From the NCBI RefSeq assembly GCF_022809715.1, contig NZ_CP094460.1:2294001-2358000 (forward strand): a stretch of DNA of 64,000 bases. The letters are read 5' to 3'. Source of the stretch: Burkholderia pyrrocinia (GTDB lineage Bacteria > Pseudomonadota > Gammaproteobacteria > Burkholderiales > Burkholderiaceae). The notes below the pieces were generated by a model, which saw only the letters and a program-made list of their open reading frames with translations, did not search any database and was not told the origin of the DNA. The translations under genes were made by a program, and so were the position numbers. Positions 18,087 through 27,726 of this stretch are shown one piece after another (positions within the stretch are counted from its first letter, which is position 1; every line of letters starts with the position of its first letter).

Positions 18087-18315
18087 CGGGCGGCAGCGAC
18101 GAATTTCAGGACGGGTTCGCGTTCCATATGAATCGCAGTCCTGAAGGAAAGGCACGAGCGAATCGAAGAAGGCAATGCAATCGGCAGTCGGCCGGCCGGA
18201 CCCCCGGCCGGCCGCGATCAAGGAGCGACGCAATCGTCGGTCGACGATAGCGGTCGGAGTGAACGCGTTTCGCCCACGACGGGCGAACGAAGGCGGAGTG
18301 GGAAGGAGAACCGTG

Positions 18316-19680
18316 ATGAAGAAGCATAGTTTCTGGGCCGTGTCCGCGATCGCGGCCGCTGCATGTCTCGCGATCGGCACGGCCGTCGCGGCGGACGACC
18401 TGACACCGGCCGGCGCCGATCGAACGGCGAGCAAGGACGGCGCGGTGCCGGCCTATGCCGGTAAGCAATCGCCCGATGCGGGCTGGGAGTGGGGCAAGGT
18501 GCGCGCCGATTTCTGGAAGCACCGCAACGAGAAACCGCTCTACTCGATCGATGCCGCGAACGTCGACAAGTATGCGGACAAGCTGTCGCCCGGGCAGGTC
18601 GCGCTGATCAAGCAGAAGAAGGGCTACCGGATGGACGTCTACCCGTCCCATCGCGAATGTCAACTGCCGGACGTCGCCGAGCAGAACTCGAAGGCGAACC
18701 TCACTGCCGCGAAGCTGGATTCGACCGGCGAGAACCTCGCATCGGCCGCGTTGCCGGGCGTGCCGTTCCCGCAGCCGAAGAGCGGCGTGGAAGCGATCCT
18801 GAACTACGAGATGCGCTATCGCGGCGAAGGCGTCGAATGGGCGCAGGTCGCCACGGCCATTTCGCCGCGTCCGGGCGGCAGCGACTGGATCGACGCGGTC
18901 GGCCCGCAGACGTTCTACTTTCCGTCCGCCAAGCTCGGCAAGCGCTCGCCGCAGGATGTCGACCAGTTGAGCGCGGCCGTCTACTTCCAGATGAATTCGC
19001 CCGCCGCGCTCGCCGGGCAGGCCTTCGTCCAGCGGCAGTACTTCAACAAGGACTCGGAAACCTACTACTACTTCCCGGGCCAGCGGCGCGTGCGACGCAT
19101 GCCGGCCTATACGCACGACGCACCGTTGATCGGGTTCGAGAACCAGTACCTGATCGACGAGGCGAACATGTTCAACGGCTCGCTCGACCGGTTCAACTGG
19201 AAGCTGGTCGGCAAGAAGGAAATGATCGTCCCGTACAACGCGTTCGGCATGTACAAGTTTAAGAGCAAGCTGCACGACGTCGCGACACCCGACGGCCTCG
19301 CCGCTGCGAACCGCCGTTACGAGACGCATCGCGTGTGGGCGGTCGAGGCGACGCTGAAGCCGAGCGCGCGGCACGTCGCGTCGAAGAAGGTGTTCTATCT
19401 CGACGAAGACAGTTGGCTCGCGCTCGTCGGCGAGGACTACGACGCGCAGGGCAAGTTGTGGAAGGTGCGGGAAAGCTACCCGATTCCGGTATGGGAGCTC
19501 GGCGGCACCTGCGACAACGAACCGCTCGCGCAGTACGACATGATCAACGGCCGCTATGTGTTCGATGCGTCGTCGATCGGCCAGGGCAAGGACATTCGCT
19601 GGTTCGGTCAGGCCGACGATCCGCGCTTCAAGTCGGATTTCTACACGGCGGAATCGCTGCGCTCGGTCAGCGAACGGTGA
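18316..19680 (+). CDS. DUF1329 family exported protein
   Basis: A 454-residue protein with a Sec signal peptide (MKKHSFWAVSA... ending AVA at ~26). The DUF1329 family is all-beta and outer-membrane associated, with motifs such as YYYFPGQRRVRR and ETHRVWAVEATLK. It is regularly encoded beside a DUF1302 protein, an RND permease and a YCF48 protein in hydrocarbon, steroid and terpenoid catabolism loci, and exactly these follow here. Its biochemical function is unknown. A GGAAGGAGAA leader precedes the ATG; the 229 bp before it hold nothing I can name. Confidence 0.85.
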   Translation: MKKHSFWAVSAIAAAACLAIGTAVAADDLTPAGADRTASKDGAVPAYAGKQSPDAGWEWGKVRADFWKHRNEKPLYSIDAANVDKYADKLSPGQVALIKQKKGYRMDVYPSHRECQLPDVAEQNSKANLTAAKLDSTGENLASAALPGVPFPQPKSGVEAILNYEMRYRGEGVEWAQVATAISPRPGGSDWIDAVGPQTFYFPSAKLGKRSPQDVDQLSAAVYFQMNSPAALAGQAFVQRQYFNKDSETYYYFPGQRRVRRMPAYTHDAPLIGFENQYLIDEANMFNGSLDRFNWKLVGKKEMIVPYNAFGMYKFKSKLHDVATPDGLAAANRRYETHRVWAVEATLKPSARHVASKKVFYLDEDSWLALVGEDYDAQGKLWKVRESYPIPVWELGGTCDNEPLAQYDMINGRYVFDASSIGQGKDIRWFGQADDPRFKSDFYTAESLRSVSER

Positions 19681-19758
19681 CGGTCACCGGCTGACGGATA
19701 CAAGGACCGGCGCGCGCAACGATCGTGCGCCGGCATCGAACAGGGGCGGAGGTGGATC

Positions 19759-21603
19759 ATGGAATCGGCAAGATTAGTAAGGAATGCTACGGTATCGATT
19801 GCAATGGCGGGGGCTGCGACGTCGAGCGCCTATGCGTACGATTTCACGATGGGAGGCGGGGCACTGCAGGGCTCGTTGGTGTCGAACCTGACGGCCGGCG
19901 CCGGTATTCGCACCAAAAACCCGAGTTGCTCGCTCACCGGCGACCCGAACGCCTTCGGCTGCGGCGCGGGCGCGAACACCAACCAGTGGGGCTACGCGGA
20001 CAACGGTGACCTGAACTACCGCAAGGGCCAGCCGTTCAGCACCTACATCAGCGCGACCAGCGAGCTGCTGCTGAAGATGCCGAGCGAAGGGCTGAAGTTC
20101 ATGGTGCGCGGCACGGGCATGTACGACTTCATGGCCAAGAACACGAACCGCACGCCGTTGTCGAGCACCGCGGCCGCGCAGGTGGTGTACAACGCGCAAC
20201 TGCTCGACCTGTGGGCGCAGAAGGATTTCACGATCGGCGGGCGCAACGCGCACGTGCGGCTCGGCAACCAGGTGATCAACTGGGGCGAGAGCATGTTCGC
20301 GCAGAGCGGCATCAACGCAACCAACTCGATCGACGTGCAGAAGCTGCTGATTCCGGGCTCGCAGCTCAAGCAGGCGCTGCTGCCGGCGCCGATGGCGAGC
20401 TTCGCTGCCGACCTGTCGCACGGGTTCAGCACCGAGGCGTATTACCAGTTCCAGTGGAACGGCAATCGCTACCCGCCGGTCGGTTCGTACTGGTCGGTGA
20501 CGAACGGCTTCGGCCGCGGTGCCGAGCCGTTCACGATCAACACGAACAACCTGAACGTGACCGGCCCGAGCGCGGGCACGATCGCCAACGCGATCGGCGG
20601 GCCGGGCGCCGCCGGCAACCAGGACACGCTCAACGCGATCAAGAACGGGCTCGTGAACGGCACGTACGCAGGGCCGCCGTTCAACGACATCGGCCTGCCG
20701 AGCACGACGAACCTGCCGGCGAAATACCGGCCGCAGTTCGGCGTGAAGTTCAACTACTCGCCGCGCTCGTTCGACGCGAATTTCGCGTTCTACTACCTGA
20801 ACTACACGGACAAGTCGCCGGTGCTCGCGTCGCTCGCGAACGGGACCGTGCAATGGTCATATCTCGGCCGGCGGCAACTGTTCGGCGTCAGCGCGAACTT
20901 CGGGCTCGGCCCGTGGGCGATCGGCACCGAGCTGTCGTACCGGCCGCGCGACGCGGTCGCGCTGTCGAGCTGCTACGGCGCAGGCGGCCCGCTCGACCTG
21001 AACACGAACGGCGTGGCGGGCATCAACTGCCAGCAATGGGCCGACAAGAAGAAATTCCAGTACGACATCAACGGGTTGCTTGCGCTGACGCGCAGCGAAT
21101 ACCCGTTCCTGAAGCTGCTCGGCGCCGATTCGGCCGCGCTGACCTGGGAACTGACGTGGATCTACTACCCGGGCCTGAAATCCAGCGGCGTCACGCGCAC
21201 GATCGACGGCCAGACCGTCACGCAGGTACCTCAGGCCGGCTACCTGCCGTGGCTGAACAACGGGTCGGCGGCCGGCTATCCGATCGGGATGGGCCAGGGC
21301 ACCTCGAGCTCGGTGGGCGCGACGATCGACTTCAACTGGACCTACGACGGCTCGCTGATCCCCGGCTGGCAGGTCACGCCTGGCGTGACGTTCAGCACCG
21401 GCCTGTACGGCTACACGCCGACCTTCACCGCGAATTACATGCAGGGCGCGAAGTCGGTGAACGTCTACGTGCTGTTCAACCAGAACCCGCCGAACTGGCA
21501 GGCCGGCATCAACTTCACTTCGTTCTGGGGCGGCCACAACACGGTGGGCCAGCCTTACGCGGACCGCAATTTCGTCGGCTTGTTCGTCACGCGGAATTTC
21601 TGA
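19759..21603 (+). CDS. DUF1302 family outer membrane protein
   Basis: A 614-residue protein with a signal peptide ending SSAYA (~26). It is rich in alternating beta-strand and aromatic patterns and ends in a terminal phenylalanine (VGLFVTRNF), the usual signature of a barrel inserted by the BAM complex. DUF1302 proteins are predicted outer membrane channels for hydrophobic substrates. The gene is second in the DUF1329-DUF1302-RND-YCF48 set. It probably forms the outer membrane entry or exit route; the direction of transport is not settled by sequence. Confidence 0.86.
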   Translation: MESARLVRNATVSIAMAGAATSSAYAYDFTMGGGALQGSLVSNLTAGAGIRTKNPSCSLTGDPNAFGCGAGANTNQWGYADNGDLNYRKGQPFSTYISATSELLLKMPSEGLKFMVRGTGMYDFMAKNTNRTPLSSTAAAQVVYNAQLLDLWAQKDFTIGGRNAHVRLGNQVINWGESMFAQSGINATNSIDVQKLLIPGSQLKQALLPAPMASFAADLSHGFSTEAYYQFQWNGNRYPPVGSYWSVTNGFGRGAEPFTINTNNLNVTGPSAGTIANAIGGPGAAGNQDTLNAIKNGLVNGTYAGPPFNDIGLPSTTNLPAKYRPQFGVKFNYSPRSFDANFAFYYLNYTDKSPVLASLANGTVQWSYLGRRQLFGVSANFGLGPWAIGTELSYRPRDAVALSSCYGAGGPLDLNTNGVAGINCQQWADKKKFQYDINGLLALTRSEYPFLKLLGADSAALTWELTWIYYPGLKSSGVTRTIDGQTVTQVPQAGYLPWLNNGSAAGYPIGMGQGTSSSVGATIDFNWTYDGSLIPGWQVTPGVTFSTGLYGYTPTFTANYMQGAKSVNVYVLFNQNPPNWQAGINFTSFWGGHNTVGQPYADRNFVGLFVTRNF

Positions 21604-21671
21604 CGGCGGCGGGTGGCAAGCGGCAGGTGGCAGGTGGCGTACGCCACCGGAATACATGAAGGGGTAACGTC

Positions 21672-24032
21672 GTGCTCAATCGTCTGGTCAGTCGCCTGGA
21701 AAGGCTTTTCTTCGGTCACCGCGCGATCGTGCTCGCGGCGATCGCGTTGTTCACCGTCGCGATGGCCGTGTTCGCCGTGCAACTGCGCATGGATGCCGGT
21801 TTCGAAAAGCAGATGCCGATCGGGCACGAGTACATCCGCACGTTCCAGCAATACCGGAACGACCTGCTCGGCGCGAACCGGATCACGGTGGTCGTGCGCG
21901 CGAAGCACGGCTCGATCTGGTCGAAGCAGGGGCTGACGCGGCTGTACGACGTCACGCAGGCCGTCACGTACCTGCCGAACGTCGACCGGATCGGCGTTCG
22001 TTCGTTGTGGACGCCGAACGCGTTCGTCAACGAAGTGACCGACGAAGGGTTTCGCGCGGAGCCGATCATTCCGGGCACGGTCACGCCCGACCAGTTGACG
22101 TCCGACATCGTGGCGCGCGTGCGCCGCGCGACGACGCTCGGCGGCTACGTCGGCACGCTCGTGTCGCACGGCGAGGAGAGCGCGATGATCACGGCCGAGC
22201 TGAACGAGCGGGACAGCGCCGGCAAGGTGCTCGACTACGTGGCGTTCAATCACCTGCTCGAAGACAAGATCCGCAAGCCGTTCGAGGATGCCGGCTACGA
22301 GATCCAGATCATCGGTTTCGCGAAGCAGATCGGCGATATCGCCGACGGCGCGACGGCCGTGCTCGGCTTCTGCGCGGTCGCGCTGCTGCTGACCACGCTC
22401 GCGGTGTACTGGTACTGCCATTCGGTGCGCTTCACGGTGCTGCTGGTCGCGTGCTCGCTCACGTCGCTCGTGTGGCAGTTCGGCACGTTGAAGCTGCTCG
22501 GCTTCGGCCTCGATCCGCTCGCGGTGCTCGTGCCGTTCCTCGTGTTCGCGATCGGCGTGTCGCATGGCGTGCAGCAGGTGAACTTCATCGTCCGCGAGAT
22601 CGCGCACGGGCAGAGTTCGTTCGATGCGGCGCGCCACAGCTTCAGCGGCCTCTTGATCCCCGGCGTGCTCGCGCTGATCACCGCGTTCGTGTCGTTCATC
22701 ACGCTGCTGCTGATCCCGATCCCGATGGTGCGCGAGCTGGCGATTACCGCGTCGCTCGGCGTCGCGTACAAGATCGTGACGAACCTGATCCTGCTGCCCG
22801 TCGCGGCATCGTGCTTCAACTTCACGAAAACCTATGCGGACAATTCGCTGAAGCGCGCGCAGCAGCGTGCGAAGCCGCTGCGCGTGCTCGCCCGCGTGGC
22901 GGAGCCGAAGTACGCGGGCATCACCGTCGCGCTGACGGTGGCGATCTTCGCGCTCGCCGCATGGCAAAGCCGCGATCGCGTGATCGGCACGCTGCAGCCG
23001 GGCGCGCCGGAACTGCGTGCGGACGCGCGATTCAACCGCGACGCGACGTCGATTGCCGGCAACTACGACATGGGCCTCGACTGGCTGACGGTGGCGATCG
23101 AATCGACCGGCCACGCGTGCGACAACCCGGCGGTCGGCCTGTACGAGGACGACTTTTCGGCCGCGATGAAGACCGAGCCGGGCGTCGTGTCGGTGCAATC
23201 GTACTCGGCGATGCTGCGCGCGTACAACCAGGGCTACAACGAGGATTTCCCGAAGATGAACGTTGTGCCGATCGCTGCCGAGAACTACGGCGCGGTGTCG
23301 GTCGACGTGTCGCGCTTGAAGGGCTTCATGAGCCGCGACTGCGGGATGACGGCCGTGCATCTGTTCCTGACCGATCACAAGGCGACGACGATCAACCGCA
23401 TCCTCGACGACGTGAAGCAATACCGCGCGTCGCATCCGTTCCCGGGCATCACGGTGCGGCTGGCCGCGGGCAACGCGGGCGTGCTCGCCGCGACGAACGA
23501 CGAAGTCGAGAAGAGCGAGCTGCCGATGATGCTCTACGTGTATGCGGCGATCCTGGTGCTCGTGTTCCTCGCCTACCGCGACTGGCGCGCGATGCTCGCG
23601 TGCTGCGTGCCGCTGTCGGTCGCGACCTTCATCGGCTACTGGTTCATGAAGGAGTTGCAGATCGGGCTGACGGTTGCGACGTTGCCGGTGATGGTGCTGG
23701 CGGTCGGCATCGGTGTCGATTACGCGTTCTACATCTACAACCGGCTGCAGGTGCATCTCGCGGGCGGGCAGGACATCGTGAAGGCCGTGCAGCACGCGAT
23801 GCTCGAAGTGGGCGTGGCCACGATCTTCACCGCGATCACGCTGGCGATCGGCGTCGCGACGTGGAGCTTCTCGGCGCTCAAGTTCCAGGCCGACATGGGC
23901 AAGCTGCTCGCATTCATGTTCATCGTGAATCTGGTGATGGCGATGACCGCGCTGCCCGCGCTCGCGTCGCTGCTCGAACGCTGGTTCCCGCGCCGCAAGC
24001 CGGCCCGCGCACCAGGCCTGTTCAGCCACTGA
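21672..24032 (+). CDS. RND superfamily (MMPL-type) permease
   Basis: A 786-residue inner membrane protein. It has one N-terminal helix, a periplasmic domain, five helices around VLVPFLVFAIGVSHGVQQV, a second periplasmic domain and five more helices around VMVLAVGIGVDYAFYIYN. The repeated GxxxDYA-like helix suggests a proton relay. The size and lack of a fusion-protein partner fit the HpnN/MMPL lipid-carrier branch rather than drug-efflux RND pumps. The start is GTG; no suitable ATG lies nearby. Together with DUF1302/1329 it should move a hydrophobic molecule across the envelope. Confidence 0.88.
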   Translation: MLNRLVSRLERLFFGHRAIVLAAIALFTVAMAVFAVQLRMDAGFEKQMPIGHEYIRTFQQYRNDLLGANRITVVVRAKHGSIWSKQGLTRLYDVTQAVTYLPNVDRIGVRSLWTPNAFVNEVTDEGFRAEPIIPGTVTPDQLTSDIVARVRRATTLGGYVGTLVSHGEESAMITAELNERDSAGKVLDYVAFNHLLEDKIRKPFEDAGYEIQIIGFAKQIGDIADGATAVLGFCAVALLLTTLAVYWYCHSVRFTVLLVACSLTSLVWQFGTLKLLGFGLDPLAVLVPFLVFAIGVSHGVQQVNFIVREIAHGQSSFDAARHSFSGLLIPGVLALITAFVSFITLLLIPIPMVRELAITASLGVAYKIVTNLILLPVAASCFNFTKTYADNSLKRAQQRAKPLRVLARVAEPKYAGITVALTVAIFALAAWQSRDRVIGTLQPGAPELRADARFNRDATSIAGNYDMGLDWLTVAIESTGHACDNPAVGLYEDDFSAAMKTEPGVVSVQSYSAMLRAYNQGYNEDFPKMNVVPIAAENYGAVSVDVSRLKGFMSRDCGMTAVHLFLTDHKATTINRILDDVKQYRASHPFPGITVRLAAGNAGVLAATNDEVEKSELPMMLYVYAAILVLVFLAYRDWRAMLACCVPLSVATFIGYWFMKELQIGLTVATLPVMVLAVGIGVDYAFYIYNRLQVHLAGGQDIVKAVQHAMLEVGVATIFTAITLAIGVATWSFSALKFQADMGKLLAFMFIVNLVMAMTALPALASLLERWFPRRKPARAPGLFSH

Positions 24033-24063
24033 AGTAGACGCACGTCCCGACGGAGATCCAGTC

Positions 24064-24348
24064 ATGGTCAAGACCTTTGCTGTTTGCGGCGCACTTTGCC
24101 TCGTGGCGACAGGCTTCGCACGCTTCCATGAAACGGTTGCGCAACAACCCGCGCCGGCCCGCACGTTCGCGACCGACGCGCAACGCGTCGGTGTGCGCCA
24201 CGTCGCGGTCGACGAACCGGCTATGGCCCCGTCGGCAAACGACGGCGACGCCGGACCTCAGTCGGCGGCCGCGCAGGGTGCCGACAAGCCCGCCGTCGTC
24301 GCGCTCGGCGTCGCGCATGCCGGCTGGTCGGTGCTGTTCAGCCACTGA
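24064..24348 (+). CDS. Small exported protein, possible duplication product
   Basis: A 94-residue ORF with a signal-like N-terminus (MVKTFAVCGALCLVATGFA), an Ala/Pro-rich middle and a C-terminus ending VLFSH. GGAG precedes the ATG. Its leader resembles that of the next gene (MIKTLVACTALCAAAAAFA), and its end repeats the 15 bases CTGTTCAGCCACTGA that close the RND gene. Both junctions have exactly 31 bases before the next ATG. This points to a diverged tandem duplication of the RND-end/YCF48-start junction. Whether it is expressed is unknown. Confidence 0.5.
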   Translation: MVKTFAVCGALCLVATGFARFHETVAQQPAPARTFATDAQRVGVRHVAVDEPAMAPSANDGDAGPQSAAAQGADKPAVVALGVAHAGWSVLFSH

Positions 24349-24379
24349 TGCCAGCGCATACCACTACGGAGGTTCTTCC

Positions 24380-25348
24380 ATGATCAAGACGCTCGTTGCC
24401 TGTACCGCGCTCTGCGCCGCCGCGGCGGCCTTCGCGCAACCGCAGGACGGAACGGTTGCGGCCTGGGCCGCGAAGCCCGCGCATGCCTGGGCCGCGCCGA
24501 CGCACCGGATGCTGATGGATGCGGCGCGCGCCGGATCGCGGATCGTCGCGGTCGGCGAGCACGGCATCGTGCTGCTGTCCGACGACGACGGCAAGACCTG
24601 GCGGCAGGCGCAACGCGTGCCGGTAGCGGCGACGCTGTCGGCCGTGTCGTTCGCGGATGCGAAGCACGGCTGGGCCGTCGGCCAGTGGGGCGGGATTCTC
24701 GCGACCGACGACGGCGGCGACACGTGGGTCACGCAGCGGCTCGATACGTCGGTCGACCAACCGCTGTTCTCGGTGCTGTTCACGAACGCGCGGGACGGCA
24801 TTGCCGTCGGCCTGTGGTCGCTGATGCTGCAGACGCACGACGGCGGCAAGACGTGGGCGCGCACGACGCTGCCGAAGCCACCGGGCGGCGGCAAGGCCGA
24901 CCGCAATCTCTATCACGTGTTCGCCGACGCTGCGCAGGCGCTTTACATCGTGTCCGAACAGGGGATGGTGCTCAAGTCGGCCGACGGCGGTGCGAACTGG
25001 ACCTATCTGCCGACCGGCGGCAAGGGCACGTTGTGGTCGGGCGTCGCGATGCCCGATGGCCGAATCGTGGTCGGCGGGTTGCTTGGCAGCCTTTTCGAAA
25101 GTCACGACGGCGGCGCGACGTGGGCCGCGCTGAAATCCGGCACGCGCAGCTCGATCACCGATCTCGTCGCGACCGGCGGCGGGCTGGTCGGCGTCGGGCT
25201 CGACGGGCTGACGCTCGCGCAGCGCGTCGCAGGCGGCCCGTTCGACGTCGCGCAGCGCGCAGATCGCGCGACGCTCACCGCGACGCTGATCGATGCGCGC
25301 GGCAAGCCGATCCTGTTTTCGCAGGACGGCGTGCTGGCTGCGCCGTGA
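24380..25348 (+). CDS. YCF48/BNR-repeat exported beta-propeller protein
   Basis: A 322-residue protein with a signal peptide (~1-19) and repeated Asp-box blades: DDDGKTW, DDGGDTW, HDGGKTW, SADGGANW and HDGGATW. YCF48-like propellers are standard partners of the DUF1329/DUF1302/RND set and are thought to scaffold it in the periplasm. An ACGGAGG ribosome site precedes the ATG. It is followed within 45 bp by the second amine oxidase gene, apparently in the same operon. Confidence 0.85.
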   Translation: MIKTLVACTALCAAAAAFAQPQDGTVAAWAAKPAHAWAAPTHRMLMDAARAGSRIVAVGEHGIVLLSDDDGKTWRQAQRVPVAATLSAVSFADAKHGWAVGQWGGILATDDGGDTWVTQRLDTSVDQPLFSVLFTNARDGIAVGLWSLMLQTHDGGKTWARTTLPKPPGGGKADRNLYHVFADAAQALYIVSEQGMVLKSADGGANWTYLPTGGKGTLWSGVAMPDGRIVVGGLLGSLFESHDGGATWAALKSGTRSSITDLVATGGGLVGVGLDGLTLAQRVAGGPFDVAQRADRATLTATLIDARGKPILFSQDGVLAAP

Positions 25349-25390
25349 GTTGAATCCACTAAAAAGGCCTGGAAGGATGGAGCACTCAAG

Positions 25391-26869
25391 ATGAATCGCA
25401 AGCACAAGCCGGACCCGCAGACCCGGCGACAGGTACTGCGCGTCGCGGCCGTGGGCGCCGCGTCGCTCGCGGCCGGAGAGATGTCGTTCGCGGAAAGCAC
25501 GGCGTCGGCTTCGGCGGAGCGCGGCGTGTTCGATGTCGTCATCATCGGCGCCGGGCTCGCCGGGTTGACCGCCGCGCGCGACCTGAAGCGTGCCGGTTGC
25601 GAATCGTTCGTCGTTGTCGAGGCGCGGGATCGCGTCGGCGGCCGGACTTTCAACCACGACCTCGGGCACGGCGTCGTGTCCGAAGCCGGCGGCCAGTGGA
25701 TCGGCCCCGGGCAAACGGCGATCGCCGATCTCGCGCGCGAACTCGGCGTCAATACGTTCCCGACCTGGTACGCGGGCAAGACGGTCGTGCTGGCCGGCGA
25801 CGCGCGCGTCGCGCAGGATCTTCACGGCGGCTCGGGCGGCGACGACGCGATCGGCACGAAGCTCGGCGCGCTCGCGCGCGGCGTGCCGTCCCGCGAGCCC
25901 TGGACCGCACGGCATGCGGCGGAACTCGACAAGCTGACCTACGGCGACTGGCTGCTCAAGCAGGGCGTGACCTACGAGGACGGATACTTCCTCGGCGTCG
26001 CGGCCAAGCTGTCGCTCGGCGGTGCACCGGCGCAGCTCGGGTTGCTGCATTACCTGTCGATGATCAACAGTGCCGACTGCGATTACGCGAAACTCGAATC
26101 GATCAAGGGCGGCGCGCAGGAAACGCGCTTCGTCGGCGGCTCACAGGTATTGAGCGTCAGGATGGCGAACGAACTAGGCGCGAAGGTGCAGCTGTCCTGC
26201 CCGGTGCGCAAGATCTCGGGATGGGATCGCGAGGTGGTCGACGTGCGGACCGATCGCGGCACGATCCGCGCGCGGCGCGTGATCGTCGCGCTCAATCCGG
26301 CGCTGTGCAACCAGATCGTGTTCGATCCGCCGCTGCCGGACGGCCGCGCGCAGTTGCACCGGAACTGGCCGGCCAACGCGCCGATGCGCAAGACCGTGCA
26401 TGTGTACGAGCGTCCGTTCTGGCGCGACGACGGCTACAACGGGCAGATCTTCGAGGTCGGCGGCCCGGTCTTCATGGCGTACGACAACTCGCCGCCGGAC
26501 GGTTCGGTCGGCGTGCTCGCCGCATTCGTCGCGCCGGGCGCGCTGCCGACGGACCCGAAGGGCGCCGAGCGGACGCTGTCGGCGATCTTTGCTCGCGCGC
26601 TCGGCGACAAGGCGCTGCATCCGACGCAGTTTCACGACTACGACTGGGGCCGCGTCGATCCATGGACGCTGCAGTGCATTCATCCGCTGCCGCCCGGCTT
26701 CTGGACGAGGTGGGGCAAGTTCCTGCGTCCGGAGGTCGGCCGGCTGATCTGGTCGGGCACCGAGACGGCCGACCTCTGGCCAGGCGCGATGGACGGTGCG
26801 GTGCGCTCCGGGCATCGCGCGGCGCTGCAGGCGCTCGGCAAACTGGCCGGCCGCGGCAGGGAGGCCTGA
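25391..26869 (+). CDS. Tat-exported flavin amine oxidase/dehydrogenase, paralogue 2
   Basis: A 492-residue paralogue of the enzyme at 13551-15035, with the twin-arginine signal RRQVLRV at 12-18 and the same GAGLAGLTAARD, EARDRVGGRT, GGQWIGPGQTA and ADCDYA blocks; most of the length aligns without large gaps. It is expected in the periplasm. The cytochrome gene begins immediately after its stop codon. Two such enzymes may act on successive amines in one pathway, or on different substrates. Confidence 0.87.
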   Translation: MNRKHKPDPQTRRQVLRVAAVGAASLAAGEMSFAESTASASAERGVFDVVIIGAGLAGLTAARDLKRAGCESFVVVEARDRVGGRTFNHDLGHGVVSEAGGQWIGPGQTAIADLARELGVNTFPTWYAGKTVVLAGDARVAQDLHGGSGGDDAIGTKLGALARGVPSREPWTARHAAELDKLTYGDWLLKQGVTYEDGYFLGVAAKLSLGGAPAQLGLLHYLSMINSADCDYAKLESIKGGAQETRFVGGSQVLSVRMANELGAKVQLSCPVRKISGWDREVVDVRTDRGTIRARRVIVALNPALCNQIVFDPPLPDGRAQLHRNWPANAPMRKTVHVYERPFWRDDGYNGQIFEVGGPVFMAYDNSPPDGSVGVLAAFVAPGALPTDPKGAERTLSAIFARALGDKALHPTQFHDYDWGRVDPWTLQCIHPLPPGFWTRWGKFLRPEVGRLIWSGTETADLWPGAMDGAVRSGHRAALQALGKLAGRGREA

Positions 26870-27550
26870 ATGAAACGAACACTGACGATCGGCGCCGCGC
26901 TTGCGGTAGCCGGTGTGGTGGCGGCAGGCGTGCTGTTCGGGCCCGACCTCGTCGACGGCATGCGTTACCAGAAGGCGATGGCCGCGATCGGCGGCGCGGA
27001 CAAAACCAATGGCGGCGCGTGGCCGCAGCCGCAGGAGACGTGCTTCTTCTGCCACGGCGTGCACGGCCAGTCGCAGAACGCGTGGTATCCGTCGCTGTCC
27101 GGGCAGCCGGCCACGTATCTCGCCGCACAACTGCGAGCGTTCGCGAGCGACCGGCGCGGCAACGCGTATATGGGGCCGCTCGCGCGCGAACTCGACGACG
27201 CGAAGATCGACGCGCTGGCGACCTATTTCGCACGGCAGGCGTCGGCGCGTAACGAGACGGTGCCGGCCGACGCCGCGCTCGACAAGCGCGGGATGGCGCT
27301 GGTGGAGGCCAGAAGCTGCCGGGCATGCCACGGCGCGGCGCTGACGGGCAGGGACCAGGCACCGCGTCTCGCGGGCCAGGGGCAGCTTTACCTGGAGGCG
27401 CAGCTCGCGGCGTTCCGATCGGGCCAGCGCCACGATCCGGGCGGCGTGATGAATGGCGTCGCCGCGACACTGTCGGGCGACGACACGCGCGCAGTTGCGC
27501 ACTATCTGGCCGGCCTGTCGCCGGGCAGTGCCGACGGTGCGGCCCGATGA
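26870..27550 (+). CDS. Diheme cytochrome c, electron partner of amine oxidase 2
   Basis: A 226-residue cytochrome with an N-terminal membrane or signal helix and heme c sites CFFCH (58-62) and CRACH (150-154). It shares the c4-type layout of its paralogue at 15046-15705 (LSGQPATYLAAQLRAFAS, MGPLAREL). The ATG directly follows the amine oxidase stop, which implies translational coupling and a functional pair. It is the likely electron acceptor for the Tat-exported enzyme. Promoter copy 3 follows at once. Confidence 0.88.
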   Translation: MKRTLTIGAALAVAGVVAAGVLFGPDLVDGMRYQKAMAAIGGADKTNGGAWPQPQETCFFCHGVHGQSQNAWYPSLSGQPATYLAAQLRAFASDRRGNAYMGPLARELDDAKIDALATYFARQASARNETVPADAALDKRGMALVEARSCRACHGAALTGRDQAPRLAGQGQLYLEAQLAAFRSGQRHDPGGVMNGVAATLSGDDTRAVAHYLAGLSPGSADGAAR

Positions 27551-27566
27551 TGCCGGCCGCGCGACA

Positions 27567-27642
27567 GGACCGGGAATACCCTGCCTTTTTCTTTGCCGTT
27601 TACTTTGTCATAGTGACCTAAGATTGGTAATGTGTTCTATAA
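27567..27642 (+). promoter_or_regulatory. Conserved promoter element, copy 3 (CoA-ligase operon)
   Basis: CGGGAATACCCTG (27571-27583), a T-rich spacer, TTTGTCATAGTGACCTAAG (27604-27622) and TTCTATAA (27635-27642). GGGAATACCC to GACCTA is 43 bp, and GACCTA to CTA is 22 bp. It starts within 20 bases of the cytochrome stop, so the dyad plus T-run could also weakly terminate the upstream transcript. Confidence 0.75.
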
Positions 27643-27726
27643 AAGAAACACCCCCCGGATGTGAAGCGGCAGTACCCGGCGTTCGGCCGAATCGATTTTG
27701 AACAACGTACGTTTCAGGAGACAACC

